A stretch of DNA of 64,000 bases from Cyanobacterium stanieri PCC 7202. Lineage in GTDB: Bacteria; Cyanobacteriota; Cyanobacteriia; Cyanobacteriales; Cyanobacteriaceae. Below, piece by piece: positions 38,287 to 49,461 of this stretch. The stretch spans positions 868,001-932,000 of the forward strand of contig CP003940.1 in assembly GCA_000317655.1 (NCBI GenBank), given 5' to 3'. Both the position numbers and the translations under genes were made by a program. The notes under the pieces were generated by a model. That model had not been told where the DNA came from. It saw nothing but the letters and a program-made list of their open reading frames with translations, and did no database searches. Every line of letters starts with the position of its first letter. Position 1 is the first letter of the stretch.

Positions 38287-38306
38287 TTATCCCGAACTCA
38301 AGTTAT
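38287..38306. repeat. Solo end of the TTATCCCGAACT repeat family
   Basis: TTATCCCGAACTCAAGTTAT, with AAAATG before it, matches one end of the element at 60251 in reverse. A second end is not seen close by, so this is a remnant or solo end. It lies upstream of tldD. A shorter relic (ATAACTTGAGTTCG) is at 4303. Confidence 0.55.
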
Positions 38307-38382
38307 ATTATTATAAAATTGGTTCCTCTTCTTTCCTCGTGATTGTGGTAAATTGTGGATAGTTGTGAGGAATAGATTGATT

Positions 38383-38583
38383 ATGAAGGCTTGGCTAATT
38401 TTATTTTTTCTCTTGTTTGTTTTAGCTCAGTTGGGAATGTGGGCAAAGAGTTTTATTGCTCCTTTACCTTGGTACATCTTTGGGGGAATTCTTTTGGCGA
38501 TCGCATCTAACTATGAAAAGGCGATTACCGACTTTATGAATACCCAAGTAAATCGCTTGTTTAAGGGTGGTAAATATGAATAA
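38383..38583 (+). CDS. Small two-helix membrane protein
   Basis: A 66-residue protein, MKAWLILFFLLFVLAQLGMW..., with a hydrophobic segment at residues 3-18 and a second at about 25-43 (PLPWYIFGGILLAIAS), then a basic, charged tail. It ends within the start of rnhA (overlap of 8 bp, ATGAATAA), so translation of the two is coupled. An upstream in-frame start at 38353 is less likely. The role is unknown. Confidence 0.7.
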   Translation: MKAWLILFFLLFVLAQLGMWAKSFIAPLPWYIFGGILLAIASNYEKAITDFMNTQVNRLFKGGKYE

Positions 38584-39055
38584 AGAGTCTTTACAGGAGG
38601 TCGAAATTTATACCGATGGCTCCTGTTTACATAATCCGGGGGCAGGGGGTTATGGTGTTGTGTTGTTGTATGGAAAACACCGTAAGGAGTTTTCGGGAGG
38701 ATTTAGTTTAACCACTAATAACCGTATGGAAATTTTTGCCACCATTGTGGGGTTACGGTCATTAAAGAAACCTTGTAAGGTAAGATTGTACACTGATTCC
38801 CAGTATGTGGTCAATGCCATCAATAAAGGATGGGCGCAAAAGTGGGAAAAAAATGGCTGGAAACGTAATAGTAAGGAAAAGGCAAAAAATCCTGATTTGT
38901 GGGCAGATTTACTCGCCCTTTGTCGTAGCCATGAGGTAGAATTTATCTGGGTTAGAGGTCATGCAGGGAATAAGGAAAATGAAAGGTGCGATCGCCTCGC
39001 CTTTGATGCTGCCCATGGGAATAATTTACCCCCTGATGAAAATTATTTGAATTGA
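38576..39055 (+). CDS. rnhA: Ribonuclease HI
   Basis: A 159-residue RNase H that cuts RNA in RNA-DNA hybrids, acting at R-loops and replication primers. The four acidic catalytic positions are seen: Asp in YTDGSC, Glu in NNRMEIFA, Asp in YTDSQYVV, and a late Asp in NERCDRLA. A GTG three codons earlier is in frame, but this ATG sits 6-7 bp after AAGGGTGG, which pairs well with 16S rRNA. It overlaps the small membrane gene upstream by 8 bp and is convergent with, and overlaps by 13 bp, the LpxB-like gene. Confidence 0.95.
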   Translation: MNKESLQEVEIYTDGSCLHNPGAGGYGVVLLYGKHRKEFSGGFSLTTNNRMEIFATIVGLRSLKKPCKVRLYTDSQYVVNAINKGWAQKWEKNGWKRNSKEKAKNPDLWADLLALCRSHEVEFIWVRGHAGNKENERCDRLAFDAAHGNNLPPDENYLN

Positions 39056-40296
39056 TTCATGGATTTGATGATCAGATCAACAATTTTTTGACTAGCGCCT
39101 TTATCCCCTGTTACTGCTCGTAAATCATTTTTTATTTTTTCCAGTTTATGGGGATTATGATAAAAATCCAAAATCATATCACCAATATCAGCTACTTTTA
39201 AATGACCAATTAATTCGGGTACAATTTCTTTTTTTGCCCAAATATTTGGCCAAGCATAGAGTTTATTATTTTTAATGGTGTATTGAATTATTAACCAATT
39301 CATTAACTTGGCTACCGTAGAGCCTAACCAAGGTAAATTTATCAAAATACCCAGAATCCCATCCCAAGATTTCATGGCATCTAATTGATAGGTAGGAATT
39401 AGTACAATCATCGGCACTCCTAGGGAGGCTAGTTGAGCGGTATTCGCTCCTACCGTGGTTAAACAAATATTAAAGTTTTTAATCTCTTGATAACAGGGGA
39501 ATTTATCGATTAATTGTATGGTTAAATCATCAGATATTTGTAAGTATTGATGATCATTTTTGGTAATTAATTTAATGTCTAAATTAGCAAAAGTTTTGAC
39601 AAATTTATTTTTTTTACTATCTCCATAACTTGCTAATATTTCCGTAGAAATAGTCGGAGCAACAGGGATACTAAATTTAATTTCAGGATTTTTTTTATGG
39701 ATATAATGGGCGATCGCACTTAAAAAAGGTACTCCCTGAGTCAATTTACTAGACTTTGAACCGGGAAACAAACCCAGATGAAACCCCGCATAATTATCAT
39801 CTTCAAGGGTCGGTACATCCGCCATCAAATCTCCTACCACCGTCATTTTATGGTGAAAACGAGAGGGAATTTTATCCTTCAAAGAAGCATTCATGAGGGC
39901 AAAATAATCAATATATCGCCACCAACGGGCATCCCATTCCGCATAAACAATACTTTGATAACCCAGCCTCTTGGCAGTAACCACCGTAAAAAACTGATCA
40001 CCCCCCAAAAACAGCACCACTCCATTTTGATACCAATCCCAATTATCCGCCGTTTTACCCCACAACAGAAAAGGAAAAAAATGCTCCGCCGACTGCACCC
40101 GATGAATCCCATCACAACCACGGGCAATATTAGCCTCATTACCCGTACCATTAGGGCAAGGGGAAAGCACCAGAGAAACCCTGACATCCTGAAAATTATC
40201 AGCCAAACGTTCTTTAATTTCCCGTACCACAGGCATCACCCAAGTGGTAATTTCCCCTGGCCCATTAGATAAAATCAGAATGTCAAAATTTGCCAT
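39043..40296 (-). CDS. Lipid-A-disaccharide synthase-related protein
   Basis: A 417-residue glycosyltransferase-B-like protein of the family annotated as LpxB-related in cyanobacteria. It starts DILILSNGPGEITTWVMPVV and includes GLFPGSKSSKLTQGVPF and the nucleotide-binding-like CLTTVGANTAQLASLGVPMIVLIP stretch. True LpxB joins two UDP-diacyl-glucosamines in lipid A synthesis; this family's reaction is not established. It is downstream of lipA by 11 bp, in a leftward run. Its 3' end overlaps rnhA. Confidence 0.85.
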   Translation of the reverse strand: MANFDILILSNGPGEITTWVMPVVREIKERLADNFQDVRVSLVLSPCPNGTGNEANIARGCDGIHRVQSAEHFFPFLLWGKTADNWDWYQNGVVLFLGGDQFFTVVTAKRLGYQSIVYAEWDARWWRYIDYFALMNASLKDKIPSRFHHKMTVVGDLMADVPTLEDDNYAGFHLGLFPGSKSSKLTQGVPFLSAIAHYIHKKNPEIKFSIPVAPTISTEILASYGDSKKNKFVKTFANLDIKLITKNDHQYLQISDDLTIQLIDKFPCYQEIKNFNICLTTVGANTAQLASLGVPMIVLIPTYQLDAMKSWDGILGILINLPWLGSTVAKLMNWLIIQYTIKNNKLYAWPNIWAKKEIVPELIGHLKVADIGDMILDFYHNPHKLEKIKNDLRAVTGDKGASQKIVDLIIKSMNQFK

Positions 40297-40307
40297 AATA
40301 CTAACTA

Positions 40308-41195
40308 TTATTTCACTGCCACCATGTCACGGGGATATAGCTTCATCAGATTACGTACTTCCTCCGCATGGTATGAGCTACGGGTGAGGGGAGTAGAAAC
40401 CACCTGCAAAAAGCCGATACTTTCCCCATAAACACGCCAACTATCAAATTTTTCGGGGGTAACAAATTCCTTGACAGGTAAATGATTACCAGAAGGCTGT
40501 AAATATTGTCCGATGGTGATAATATCACAGTCCACTGCCCGTAAATCTCTCATCACCTCTTTTACTTGCTCATCAGTTTCCCCTAAACCGACCATAATTC
40601 CAGACTTGGTATACACTTGGGGGTTTAACTGTCTCGTCTTGGCTAGGAGTTCGAGCGATCGCCCATAATCCCCTTGGGGGCGCACCTTACGATACAATCG
40701 GGGTACAGTTTCCGTATTATGATTTAAAACTTCGGGACTAGCGCTTAAAATAGTAGCCAAAGCATCCCAATTTCCACACAAATCAGGAATTAACACCTCA
40801 ATAGTAGTATGGGGAGATAAACGACGGGTTTCTTCAATACAAGCCACAAACTGACTGGCACCCCCATCAGGTAAATCATCACGGTTAACAGAAGTAATGA
40901 CCACGTGGTTAAGTTTGAGACGCTCAACCGCTTGGGCTAATCGTAAAGGTTCTGTAGAATCCAATCCCCGAGGAGTCTTATCAAAATCTATATCACAATA
41001 GGGACAGGCACGGGTACAAGCTGGCCCCATAATTAAAAAAGTAGCCGTACCAGCATTAAAACATTCCCCAATGTTGGGGCAGGATGCCTCTTCACAAACA
41101 GTATTTAAACTCAAATCCCTGAGAATGTCTTTTACACTACCAACCCTTTGTATTTGAGGAGCCTTTACCCTCAGCCATTCTGGTTTTACAGTCAC
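40308..41195 (-). CDS. lipA: Lipoyl synthase
   Basis: A 295-residue radical-SAM enzyme that inserts two sulphur atoms into octanoyl groups on lipoyl domains of, for example, pyruvate dehydrogenase and glycine cleavage H protein. Both Fe-S motifs are present: the auxiliary cluster [12 protein letters not shown] (near residues 34-45) and the radical-SAM CTRACPYC (near 60-67). RSSYHAEEV near the C-terminus carries the conserved RSSY. Many cyanobacteria carry two lipA copies; whether this is the main one cannot be told here. Confidence 0.97.
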   Translation of the reverse strand: MTVKPEWLRVKAPQIQRVGSVKDILRDLSLNTVCEEASCPNIGECFNAGTATFLIMGPACTRACPYCDIDFDKTPRGLDSTEPLRLAQAVERLKLNHVVITSVNRDDLPDGGASQFVACIEETRRLSPHTTIEVLIPDLCGNWDALATILSASPEVLNHNTETVPRLYRKVRPQGDYGRSLELLAKTRQLNPQVYTKSGIMVGLGETDEQVKEVMRDLRAVDCDIITIGQYLQPSGNHLPVKEFVTPEKFDSWRVYGESIGFLQVVSTPLTRSSYHAEEVRNLMKLYPRDMVAVK

Positions 41196-41323
41196 GGTAT
41201 TTTACGCTATCTTTTACTATGGTTTTACGAACTTTGACCCTGCCTATTAAACCACAAAACAAAATCAAAGCTGCTCCCATTCATTATATCTTGCTCTTTG
41301 ATCAATATTCCAGACTCAAGGAA

Positions 41324-42742
41324 TCAGATCAAAGAACCTTCCAAAGCCTTACGAATATCTCTAGTTACATGGGCGATCGCCCTTTTAGCCCCCTGACGAT
41401 CAACTTGGTAAGATTCCCAGTATGAATTGATCAAAATCGGTTGATTGATAGTCAATCGAGCTTGTCGCCAACCCAATCGAGGACGATGGGGCAGTTTATC
41501 ACCCCGAAGACGAGCAAGAGCATCAAAAATTAATAAAGTAGTTTCTGCGAAACGCTCAAAACTCATTTTCTTTGCCACATAATCACCCCTAACCGCCACA
41601 AAACTCTCCGCAAGGCGCATATTAACCATCCTTAAACTCGCCTCCTGCGCCATCCAATCAGCCAATCCTCGTTCTAGGGCACAAAGAGAAGATCTCGGCT
41701 CCAAGTCACTGCGATAGATACGAGTCCAAGCCATCTCCTCTATACGTCGACAACGTTCCTCTGGAGTTCCCTTGGGCTTGATCCCAAAATAAGATTCCGC
41801 AACCACCAAAGCACGATCAACTAAACACTCAATACGCTGCCCCAATTCAGGCTTACCCCTATCTTCTGGCTCTAAACAAGCATCAGAAGCAATTTCTGAA
41901 GTAGGATAACATTTTTGATAAAACTGCTCAAACTTATCCAGTAGAGCTTCCCCTATGGATAGTAAGCGTTGATAAAACTGAGTCGTCAATTCTTCATAAC
42001 TACCCCTAGGCATCTCGACCACAGGAAGCCCGATCATCACTTCCAACTCCGACATGAGTTTAGCCAAACGGTGCCAAGGAGCATTTTGATAAAAATATTG
42101 TATTCCAACGGGAATAATTAAAACCGTGTCAGGGCGTTTTGCTTTTTTGAGAGCTTCCACTGTCCAAAATCCTAACTGTGCCACCCCCGACTCCAAAGAA
42201 CCAATCAACTCGCTGTGACCATTGGTGCCGCCCTCTGGTGCAACGGCAAAGGGAAATTGTCCATTAACAAGCAATGAACGAGCCTTCCGTAAGCTCTGCC
42301 AATCTGGTTGTTTACCACGACGCAGAGAAATTCCCCCCAAACGAGATAAGATCCAACCCAATGCCGAACCTCCCCACAATGGCATTCCCCGATCATACAA
42401 AAAATGAACGTGCAAAGGATTTTTTAAAGGAATCTGAGCATTTTTAGCCACCTTCGGCAAACTTCGAGATAGTAAATACAAGCCACACAGGGGATCATCC
42501 ACCTCCACGTGTCGAAACGCCAAGATCAGACGAATTTTTCCCGACTGGAACTGATGAAAAGCCTTCGCCAAAGTTTCACCATTGATGACATCAATTTGAT
42601 TGATTCCCGATGGAAGCCAAGGAAACAGACGAAGACGCAACAGTAAAGGTAAACTGCAATCAATCAGACGCAAAACGATGGGGTTAAATTGAGGTTCGAT
42701 GGGTTCTAACCCCGGCTGTACTTGATTAATAATACGTTGCAT
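41324..42742 (-). CDS. PlsC-family 1-acyl-glycerol-3-phosphate acyltransferase-like protein
   Basis: A 472-residue protein. Residues about 60-260 form an acyltransferase domain with the HX4D motif (FRHVEVDDPL), a glycine-rich region with PEGGTNGHSE, and the PVGIQYFY end of the domain. A C-terminal extension of about 200 residues is not seen in plain PlsC proteins. Such long forms are known in cyanobacteria. The likely role is in membrane glycerolipid synthesis, but the acyl acceptor is unknown. It lies 10 bp after a lipase gene on the same strand, which suits a lipid-related operon. Confidence 0.8.
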   Translation of the reverse strand: MQRIINQVQPGLEPIEPQFNPIVLRLIDCSLPLLLRLRLFPWLPSGINQIDVINGETLAKAFHQFQSGKIRLILAFRHVEVDDPLCGLYLLSRSLPKVAKNAQIPLKNPLHVHFLYDRGMPLWGGSALGWILSRLGGISLRRGKQPDWQSLRKARSLLVNGQFPFAVAPEGGTNGHSELIGSLESGVAQLGFWTVEALKKAKRPDTVLIIPVGIQYFYQNAPWHRLAKLMSELEVMIGLPVVEMPRGSYEELTTQFYQRLLSIGEALLDKFEQFYQKCYPTSEIASDACLEPEDRGKPELGQRIECLVDRALVVAESYFGIKPKGTPEERCRRIEEMAWTRIYRSDLEPRSSLCALERGLADWMAQEASLRMVNMRLAESFVAVRGDYVAKKMSFERFAETTLLIFDALARLRGDKLPHRPRLGWRQARLTINQPILINSYWESYQVDRQGAKRAIAHVTRDIRKALEGSLI

Positions 42743-42752
42743 ACAAATTCGC

Positions 42753-43631
42753 TTAACTTAGGTTAGTTACATGGGCTTTTAGCCACTCACTCAGATCCGC
42801 CAACACCTGTTGATGCTCAAGATCATCATAGATTTCATGGTAACTTTGGGGATATTCTTTCCATGTTTTATCATCCACAGGAACATTCTCAAAAAAGCGA
42901 TGACTGCTTTCTAGGGGAGAGACGGTATCTAAGCCACTTTGTAACATCAATAAAGGAACATTAAACTGATGGCTATGGGCTTTTATCCAGTTAGTAGTAG
43001 CTATATATTCGGTAGCCAGTCGGGCTGTTCCGAGATCATGGCGTAGTGGATCTTGTTTATAATGGGCTATGAGAGCAGGATCATGGACAGATTCCTCTAA
43101 AGATATTCCCGTACTCTGGCTAAAGGTTGACCAGATTTGAGAAAAAAGTTTCCCGAGAAAGAACTTAAGAGGCGAAACACCAACGACTCCGATGGCGGGA
43201 TTAGAAAGAATGATCCCCTCTAATGTTTGGGGAGAATGTAACACATAATCAAGAACAATGGTACCTCCTAAACTGTGTCCCATCATAAATTGGGGGAGGT
43301 TGGGGCATTGGGGGATAATATATTGCCAAAAGCTGTTGACATCATGGCGAAAATCCAACCAACGGTTAATATGCCCACGCTTCCCCGGAGATCTGCCATG
43401 ACCTCGTAAATCTAGGGCATAGAGATGATAGCCTTGGGGTGCTAGTGTCTTTACAACATTGCCGAATAAATCACTATGTCCTCCTAAACCATGTACCATG
43501 ACCACAATGGCAGAGGAAACCTGTTCACTCCACCAATGTTGATAGTAGAGTGAAAGCCCATCAAAACTGGAGAAATACCCTGTTTGATGTGCAATGGGAG
43601 CATCTGCAGAAGATAAGTTGTTTGAGTTCAT
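42753..43631 (-). CDS. Alpha/beta hydrolase (monoacylglycerol-lipase-like)
   Basis: A 292-residue hydrolase of the lysophospholipase/monoglyceride lipase type. The oxyanion HGLGGHSD, the DLRGHGRSPGKRGHI loop and the nucleophile elbow GHSLGG (about 117-122) are visible. The late acid and base are in SGLDTVSP and YHEIYDD. It lies 63 bp downstream of uvrA and 10 bp upstream of an acyltransferase gene. The pair may recycle or remodel membrane lipids (inference). Confidence 0.86.
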   Translation of the reverse strand: MNSNNLSSADAPIAHQTGYFSSFDGLSLYYQHWWSEQVSSAIVVMVHGLGGHSDLFGNVVKTLAPQGYHLYALDLRGHGRSPGKRGHINRWLDFRHDVNSFWQYIIPQCPNLPQFMMGHSLGGTIVLDYVLHSPQTLEGIILSNPAIGVVGVSPLKFFLGKLFSQIWSTFSQSTGISLEESVHDPALIAHYKQDPLRHDLGTARLATEYIATTNWIKAHSHQFNVPLLMLQSGLDTVSPLESSHRFFENVPVDDKTWKEYPQSYHEIYDDLEHQQVLADLSEWLKAHVTNLS

Positions 43632-43694
43632 AAAGTTTACCTCAGTAGGTGGTACTGAAAAACTGGATTCGTGAGGATGGGGAATTAGATACCA

Positions 43695-46466
43695 TTACAA
43701 CAATTTTTTCAGATACTTCGCCAAATAAGACTTTTTGGATTTGGCAATATCTTCAGGAGTACCCACTGCCACCAACTCACCGCCTTTGTTGCCCCCTTCC
43801 AAACCTAAATCGATAATCCAATCAGCGCACCTTATCACATCCAAATTATGCTCGATGACGATGATGGAGTTGCCTTTATCTGCCAATTTTTGCAATACAT
43901 TTAAGAGGTGATGAACATCATAAAAAGATAATCCCGTGGTAGGTTCATCAATTAAATATACTGTTTTACCCGTGGCACGGCGAGATAATTCTGTGGCAAG
44001 TTTTACCCGTTGGGCTTCACCTCCTGAGAGGGTGGGCGCTGATTGTCCCAGTTTGACATAGGTTAAACCCACATCCACAAGGGTTTGTAAACGAGTTACG
44101 GCACGGGGGATATTTTCAAATACCTTGAGGGCTTCTTCTACTGTCATATCCAACACATCGGCGATGGAATAACCCTTATATTTCACCTGTAAAGTTTCTC
44201 GGTTATACCTTGCCCCTTTGCATATATCACACTGTACATAGACATCAGGTAAGAAGTTCATGGAGATGACATTTACCCCTTGCCCTCCACAGGCTTCGCA
44301 CCTTCCCCCTTTGACATTAAAGGAAAATCTACCTGCTTTGTAACCCCTTGCTTTGGCTTCGGTGGTTTGGGCAAACATTTCCCGAATTACGTCAAATACC
44401 CCTGTATAGGTGGCAGGATTGGAGCGGGGGGTGCGTCCGATGGGGGATTGATCGATTACAATGACTTTATCTACTGCTTCTATGCCTTCTAGGCTATCTA
44501 ATTCTTTGGGAAAGGGCAGATTGCGATTAAGGTGGTGTTTGAGGGAGGGATAGAGTAATTCGTTGATGAGGGTAGATTTTCCTGAGCCTGAAACCCCAGT
44601 GATACAGACGAATTTACCGAGGGGAATTTCTACATCAATATTTTTGAGGTTGTTACGGTGACAGTTTTTAAGGGTTAAAAAGTTGCCGTTTCCTTCTCTT
44701 CTGGTGTCGGGGGTGACAATTTTTTTTCTGCCTGATAAATAGGCACTGGTGAGGGATGCTTTTGATTTGAGGAAGTTTTTATAATTTCCTTGATAAACTA
44801 TTTCCCCTCCATGGACTCCTGCCTTGGGGCCAATGTCAACGATATAATCGGCGCTCTTGATGGTGTCCTCGTCATGTTCTACAATAATTAAAGTATTGTC
44901 GAGATCTCGTAATTTTTTGAGGGTTTCTAGGAGGCGATCGTTATCCCGTTGATGTAAACCAATACTAGGCTCGTCTAATACATATAATACCCCCGTAAGT
45001 CCCGAACCGATTTGGGTGGCGAGGCGAATCCTTTGGGCTTCTCCCCCTGAAAGGGTCATGGCGGTACGGTCTAGGGTAAGATAGTCTAAGCCGACGTCGA
45101 GTAAGAATTTTAGTCGGGCTTTGATTTCTTTAAGGGCTAATTCTCCGATTTGGGCTTGTTTGGGGGTGAGTTGAATATCATTGACTCTGGTTAGGCATTC
45201 ACCGATGGAGACGCTGGTTAAGTCGTTGATGGTGTATTGTCCTAGTTTGACGGCGAGCGCCTCGGGTTTTAATCTTTTACCGTGACAGACTTCGCAGGTT
45301 TGATGTTCGATGTATTGTTCGAGTTTTTGTTTAATTACTTCGGAGTTACTTTCTTGGTAGGTTTTTTCGAGCATGGGGATTACTCCTCGATAGTAACCGT
45401 ATTGGATTTGTTGAATTTCTTTGTCTCCGTAGAAAATTATCTGTTGTTGTTGTTCGCTGAGGGTATGCCATTTGTCGCTCAGTTTGAAGCCGTATTCTTC
45501 GGCGACATATTCGAGGAGCGAGACGTAGTAAGGGTTTTCTTTGTCTGCCCAAGGTGCGATCGCCTTTAGAACCATGGCATCTGGATCTGGTACAATCAAA
45601 TGGGGTGAAAAGGTTTTGAGAGTACCCAAACCATGACAATGACTACAAGCACCATAGGGAGAGTTGAAGGAGAATAAACGGGGGGATAATTCTTCCATCA
45701 CCGCACCATGGGTTGGACAGGCGAAATTTTCGGAGAAAATGATGGTTTCTTCCTCCTTACCCACCATCTCCACCATGGCAACACCATCAGCAATTTTTAA
45801 ACAAGTAGCCAAGGAATCTGCTAATCTTTCTTGAATGTTTGCCTTGACTACGAGGCGATCGACCAGTACACTTATATCATGTTTTTTCTGGGGTTTGAGC
45901 TCGATATTATCCCCTAACTCCCTAATTTCTCCATTAATTTTTACCCTCACAAATCCCTGAGAGCTTAAACTAGACAATAATTGATGATGATTACCTTTTT
46001 TTCCTCTCACCACCGGGGCGAGTAAATGTAGTTTGCTTTTTTCAGGCAAAGTCATCACCCTGTCGCACATTTCGTCAATGGTTTGGGGGGCGATAGATTG
46101 ACCACATATAGGGCAATGGGGTTCACCAGCCCTACCATAGAGTAACCTAAGATAATCGTAGATTTCCGTAACCGTGCCTACCGTTGAGCGAGGATTATGG
46201 GAGGTGGATTTTTGATCGATAGAAATGGCGGGGGATAGTCCTTCAATGCTATCCACATCGGGCTTATCCAGTTGCCCTAAAAACTGCCTAGCATAAGCAC
46301 TCAATGACTCTACATAACGCCGTTGCCCTTCTGCGAAAATAGTATCAAAAGCAAGGGAGGATTTTCCGCTACCTGATACCCCTGTAAAGACGATTAATTG
46401 ATTGCGGGGTAATTCTAAATCAATATTTTTGAGGTTGTGTTGCCTAGCGCCACGAATACGAATCAT
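43695..46466 (-). CDS. uvrA: UvrABC excinuclease subunit A
   Basis: The damage-recognition ATPase of nucleotide excision repair. The 923-residue protein has two ABC ATPase modules: Walker [15 protein letters not shown] (about 29-42) and [14 protein letters not shown] (about 632-645), and signatures [14 protein letters not shown] and [14 protein letters not shown]. Zinc modules include CPICG in the first half and CEACGGQGV followed by [10 protein letters not shown] in the second. It may head a leftward run with the lipase, acyltransferase, lipA and LpxB-like genes, though the gaps of 63 and 128 bp could hold promoters. Confidence 0.97.
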   Translation of the reverse strand: MIRIRGARQHNLKNIDLELPRNQLIVFTGVSGSGKSSLAFDTIFAEGQRRYVESLSAYARQFLGQLDKPDVDSIEGLSPAISIDQKSTSHNPRSTVGTVTEIYDYLRLLYGRAGEPHCPICGQSIAPQTIDEMCDRVMTLPEKSKLHLLAPVVRGKKGNHHQLLSSLSSQGFVRVKINGEIRELGDNIELKPQKKHDISVLVDRLVVKANIQERLADSLATCLKIADGVAMVEMVGKEEETIIFSENFACPTHGAVMEELSPRLFSFNSPYGACSHCHGLGTLKTFSPHLIVPDPDAMVLKAIAPWADKENPYYVSLLEYVAEEYGFKLSDKWHTLSEQQQQIIFYGDKEIQQIQYGYYRGVIPMLEKTYQESNSEVIKQKLEQYIEHQTCEVCHGKRLKPEALAVKLGQYTINDLTSVSIGECLTRVNDIQLTPKQAQIGELALKEIKARLKFLLDVGLDYLTLDRTAMTLSGGEAQRIRLATQIGSGLTGVLYVLDEPSIGLHQRDNDRLLETLKKLRDLDNTLIIVEHDEDTIKSADYIVDIGPKAGVHGGEIVYQGNYKNFLKSKASLTSAYLSGRKKIVTPDTRREGNGNFLTLKNCHRNNLKNIDVEIPLGKFVCITGVSGSGKSTLINELLYPSLKHHLNRNLPFPKELDSLEGIEAVDKVIVIDQSPIGRTPRSNPATYTGVFDVIREMFAQTTEAKARGYKAGRFSFNVKGGRCEACGGQGVNVISMNFLPDVYVQCDICKGARYNRETLQVKYKGYSIADVLDMTVEEALKVFENIPRAVTRLQTLVDVGLTYVKLGQSAPTLSGGEAQRVKLATELSRRATGKTVYLIDEPTTGLSFYDVHHLLNVLQKLADKGNSIIVIEHNLDVIRCADWIIDLGLEGGNKGGELVAVGTPEDIAKSKKSYLAKYLKKLL

Positions 46467-46772
46467 TTAGTTAACGAGTAATTGAGAATAGGTTATACAA
46501 ATGGCGGAAAAATTGAATGACAAACCATTAATCAGCTAATGATCAATTGTACTTCTATTATTGCCTTTGACCACATTAACCAATACTCAAAGGATATTTT
46601 TTTATATTTAGTTCGGATAAATCATAAAAATAGAAGTCCCCCAGAATTGGGGGATTTAGGGGGCTACACAAGAGTCTTTTTTCATAATTGATTACTCGGA
46701 TTTGATATTACTTGACGAAACATCGCCAAGATAAGAAGATTGGGGAATGTGCAATAAAAATTAACAATTTCC
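46467..46772. other. Intergenic region with palindromic repeat
   Basis: This 306-bp divergent gap between uvrA and the PfkB kinase gene holds one copy of the dispersed palindrome (AGTCCCCCAGAATTGGGGG, 46634-46664, with GATTTAGGGGGC after it). No LexA-type box or small coding frame was recognised. Confidence 0.5.
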
Positions 46773-47771
46773 ATGAGCAAAAAATATCACGTATATGGGA
46801 TGGGTAACGCCTTGGTGGATATGGAGTTTGAAGTCACCCCAGAATTACTCACCCAATTAAAAATCGATAAGGGTGTCATGACCTTGATGGATGAGGCACA
46901 ACAAAAGCATATAATAGAACAATTACCTCCCCCTTGTAAACAAGCCTGTGGAGGTTCAGCCGCTAATACCTTAGTCGCCATCAGCCAATTAGGTGCAAAG
47001 GGTTTTTATTCTTGTAAGGTAGCCCATGATGATAGTGGTGCTTTTTATCTTCAAGATTTGTTAGATTGCGGTTTGGATACGAATCTAAGTCAAGAAAACC
47101 GCCCTGAAGGCATTACAGGAAAATGTTTGGTGTTAGTAACCCCAGATGCCGATCGCACCATGAACACATTTTTGGGTATTACAGGGGATTTAAGTACCCA
47201 TGAATTAGATGCTGAAGCCCTCAAAAATTCAGAATATCTCTACATTGAAGGATACTTAGTATCTTCTCCCATTGCCAGACAAAGTGCGATCGCAGCTAAA
47301 AAAATAGCCAAAGAAGCAGGGGCAAAAGTTTCCTTTTCCCTTTCTGATGCCAACATGGTAAATTTTTTCCGTGAAGGCATTGACGAAATCATCGGTGACG
47401 GAGTGGATTTACTTTTCGCCAACCAAGATGAAGCCCTAAAAATGGCAAATACCCATGATTTAACAGTAGCTGTCAATTACTTTAAAAACCTAGCAAAAAC
47501 CTTTGCCATCACTTTGGGCAAAGAAGGCTCATTGATATTTGACGGAGAAAAACTCCTCGAAATCCCCCCCCATCCCGTCACCGCCGTTGACACTGTGGGT
47601 GCAGGAGATATGTATGCAGGATGTCTTCTCTACGGTATCACCAATGGCTTAGATTGGTATTCTGCAGGTAAACTTGCCTCCCTAGCCTCAGCAAAATTAG
47701 TCACCAGCTTTGGCCCTAGATTAAGCACTGAGGAGTTACAGGCAATTTTACAAGAAGTAAAAAATAACTAA
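46773..47771 (+). CDS. PfkB-family sugar/adenosine kinase
   Basis: A 332-residue ribokinase-fold kinase. Motifs: the glycine pair in [16 protein letters not shown] (about 59-74) and the catalytic [11 protein letters not shown] (about 267-277), where Asp is the base. The sequence resembles cyanobacterial proteins called adenosine kinase, but substrate choice within PfkB cannot be read by eye. Adenosine would fit with ahcY, which makes adenosine, in the same window, yet the genes are far apart. Confidence 0.85.
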   Translation: MSKKYHVYGMGNALVDMEFEVTPELLTQLKIDKGVMTLMDEAQQKHIIEQLPPPCKQACGGSAANTLVAISQLGAKGFYSCKVAHDDSGAFYLQDLLDCGLDTNLSQENRPEGITGKCLVLVTPDADRTMNTFLGITGDLSTHELDAEALKNSEYLYIEGYLVSSPIARQSAIAAKKIAKEAGAKVSFSLSDANMVNFFREGIDEIIGDGVDLLFANQDEALKMANTHDLTVAVNYFKNLAKTFAITLGKEGSLIFDGEKLLEIPPHPVTAVDTVGAGDMYAGCLLYGITNGLDWYSAGKLASLASAKLVTSFGPRLSTEELQAILQEVKNN

Positions 47772-48005
47772 CTTAAGTTTGGGATATAGTCATTCCAATT
47801 AAGATTGAGACAAACGAAAAACAATGTAGGGCGATGCACTGCTCACCATTTAATTACTGATAATATTCAGTCCGAGTAATCAGTTACACAACACCGCCAA
47901 TGCCCCCTAAATCCCTATCCCTCTGCCTTCAGCATCTCCCCTTTCAAGGGGAGAGAGGGAGAGAAGACTTGTATTGTATTAAGTTCAGATAAATGATTAC
48001 AATAG

Positions 48006-48037
48006 AAAGTCCCCCAGAATTGGGGGATTTAGGGGGC
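48006..48037. repeat. Palindromic repeat after the kinase gene
   Basis: A copy of the family with core CCCCCAGAATTGGGGG and a trailing ATTTAGGGGGC, 31 bp past the stop of the leftward pentapeptide gene. In the same 297-bp gap, 47895-47965 has a looser run of CCCCTAAAT and AAGGGGAGAGAGGG. Confidence 0.75.
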
Positions 48038-48068
48038 AAAACAATTTTAAAGAAATTAAACCTGCAAC

Positions 48069-48626
48069 CTAATCATCACTGATAATTTTAGACAAATCCA
48101 CCTGAGATAAATTCGCCCATCTCAAATCCGTGTTATTCAACACCGCAAAATCTAAATTCGCTCTTACTAAATATGCCTTAGTTAAATGAGTATTAACCAA
48201 TTGGGCATTACTTAGATTAGTTTTATAAAGATAAGCCCCAATCAACTCCGTTTCATATAAATTAGCATGACTTAAATCAGACTCATTAAGGGTACAACCA
48301 ATCATATTAGCCTCACTTAAATTAGCTCGATTTAACTTTGCTTGAATAATATAAGAATCTCTCAAATTAGCTAGTCTTAAATTAACTCCTATTAGATTAC
48401 ATTTAGTTAAATCAGAACCTCTCAAATCTGCGAATCTAAGACTACTACCGATTAAATTAGCATTACTTAAATTACAATTACTTAGATTAGCTCCTTCCAA
48501 ATTTGCATTACCTAAGTCAACCCCAGAAAGGTCAATTTGTATTTGATTTTTTTCTTCAAAAGTTCTTAATTGATTCCACTTATCGATGTCTCTTTTAAGT
48601 AGTTTCCAGTTAATTTCTTTACTCAT
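48069..48626 (-). CDS. Cytoplasmic pentapeptide-repeat protein
   Basis: A 185-residue protein. From residue 30 onwards nearly every fifth residue fits the A(D/N)LxX pattern, giving about 28 units (for example LGNANLEGANLSNCNLSNANL), long enough for a full right-handed beta-helix. It has no signal peptide and a charged N-terminus (SKEINWKLLKRDIDKWNQLR). The function is unknown; such proteins are abundant in cyanobacteria. It stands alone and ends with SEDD-like acidic residues (IISDD). Confidence 0.88.
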   Translation of the reverse strand: MSKEINWKLLKRDIDKWNQLRTFEEKNQIQIDLSGVDLGNANLEGANLSNCNLSNANLIGSSLRFADLRGSDLTKCNLIGVNLRLANLRDSYIIQAKLNRANLSEANMIGCTLNESDLSHANLYETELIGAYLYKTNLSNAQLVNTHLTKAYLVRANLDFAVLNNTDLRWANLSQVDLSKIISDD

Positions 48627-48740
48627 AGTAAAAAGTAATAATTGACAATTGATTAATTAATAAAAATTTGTTTCATATTTCCCTTAATAATCAATGATTA
48701 ATCATATAATGACAAATCCTTTCAAATAATAACTTAAATA

Positions 48741-49379
48741 TTATTCTTGAATACCCTTTAAACTTCCTCTACCACCGATAGACTCTATGGCAGTCAGGGC
48801 TGCAGCTGCCCCTGCCTTAATGTCTCTTTCTGCCCCTCCTAAATATAGTCTGCCAAAACTGCCCACGGCTTGGACGGTTAAAATATTGATTAGGGCGGCT
48901 TTTTCCGCTTCATTAGCGGCTAAGGCAGCATAGGCGGCAGGTTGTACTTCTAAAACATATAGAGTTTCCCCAGCCAGAAGCATTTGCCCTCTACGGTTAC
49001 GGTTAATAATTTGTGCCTGATAGGGATCAATATTGCGAATAATTTGACTAGATACCACCTTGGGCTTGATGGAATCTTCTTTTTTTACTCCCAGCGCATC
49101 TAAAATTGCTCTTCCTGCGGCTTTGGTTTCCCCTTGATTGGTAGAATGGATTTCTAATAAACCGTATAATCTTTCCACAAATTGCACCCCAGGGCGTACT
49201 ACAGCAGACTTGAGGGCTACATCGGTGATACGGTTAATTTCGATGCCGGGGGAAATTTCAATCCAGAGGGAAGCGTCTCCAGGTAGGGGTAAAAATCCGA
49301 GGGCGACAGTGCCGATATACGCAGCGTGTTGAGGTTGTAAACGATCTAAATATACATAACTACGTAATTCGACACCCAT
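48741..49379 (-). CDS. ccmP: Carboxysome shell protein CcmP (tandem BMC-T)
   Basis: A 212-residue tandem bacterial-microcompartment protein that forms double-stacked trimers with a gated pore in the beta-carboxysome shell. Its N-terminus ([19 protein letters not shown]) and two BMC domains (about 5-100 and 108-205) match CcmP/CsoS1D. The pore-gating Glu/Arg region is in the [11 protein letters not shown] and [12 protein letters not shown] parts, though I can not assign residues exactly. It lies alone, away from the main ccmKLMN cluster, as is usual for ccmP. Confidence 0.9.
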   Translation of the reverse strand: MGVELRSYVYLDRLQPQHAAYIGTVALGFLPLPGDASLWIEISPGIEINRITDVALKSAVVRPGVQFVERLYGLLEIHSTNQGETKAAGRAILDALGVKKEDSIKPKVVSSQIIRNIDPYQAQIINRNRRGQMLLAGETLYVLEVQPAAYAALAANEAEKAALINILTVQAVGSFGRLYLGGAERDIKAGAAAALTAIESIGGRGSLKGIQE

Positions 49380-49461
49380 TTTATCCTTCTATTTCTGTGC
49401 AAGGTCAACAGTCACCAATTATACAGGACAATGGGTTATCAGTTGATAGGGAATATTTAAT

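Noticed and set aside
39778-40272. A 164-codon plus-strand frame rich in Ile, Arg and His
   Set aside because: It lies fully inside the LpxB-like gene on the other strand and has no family likeness.
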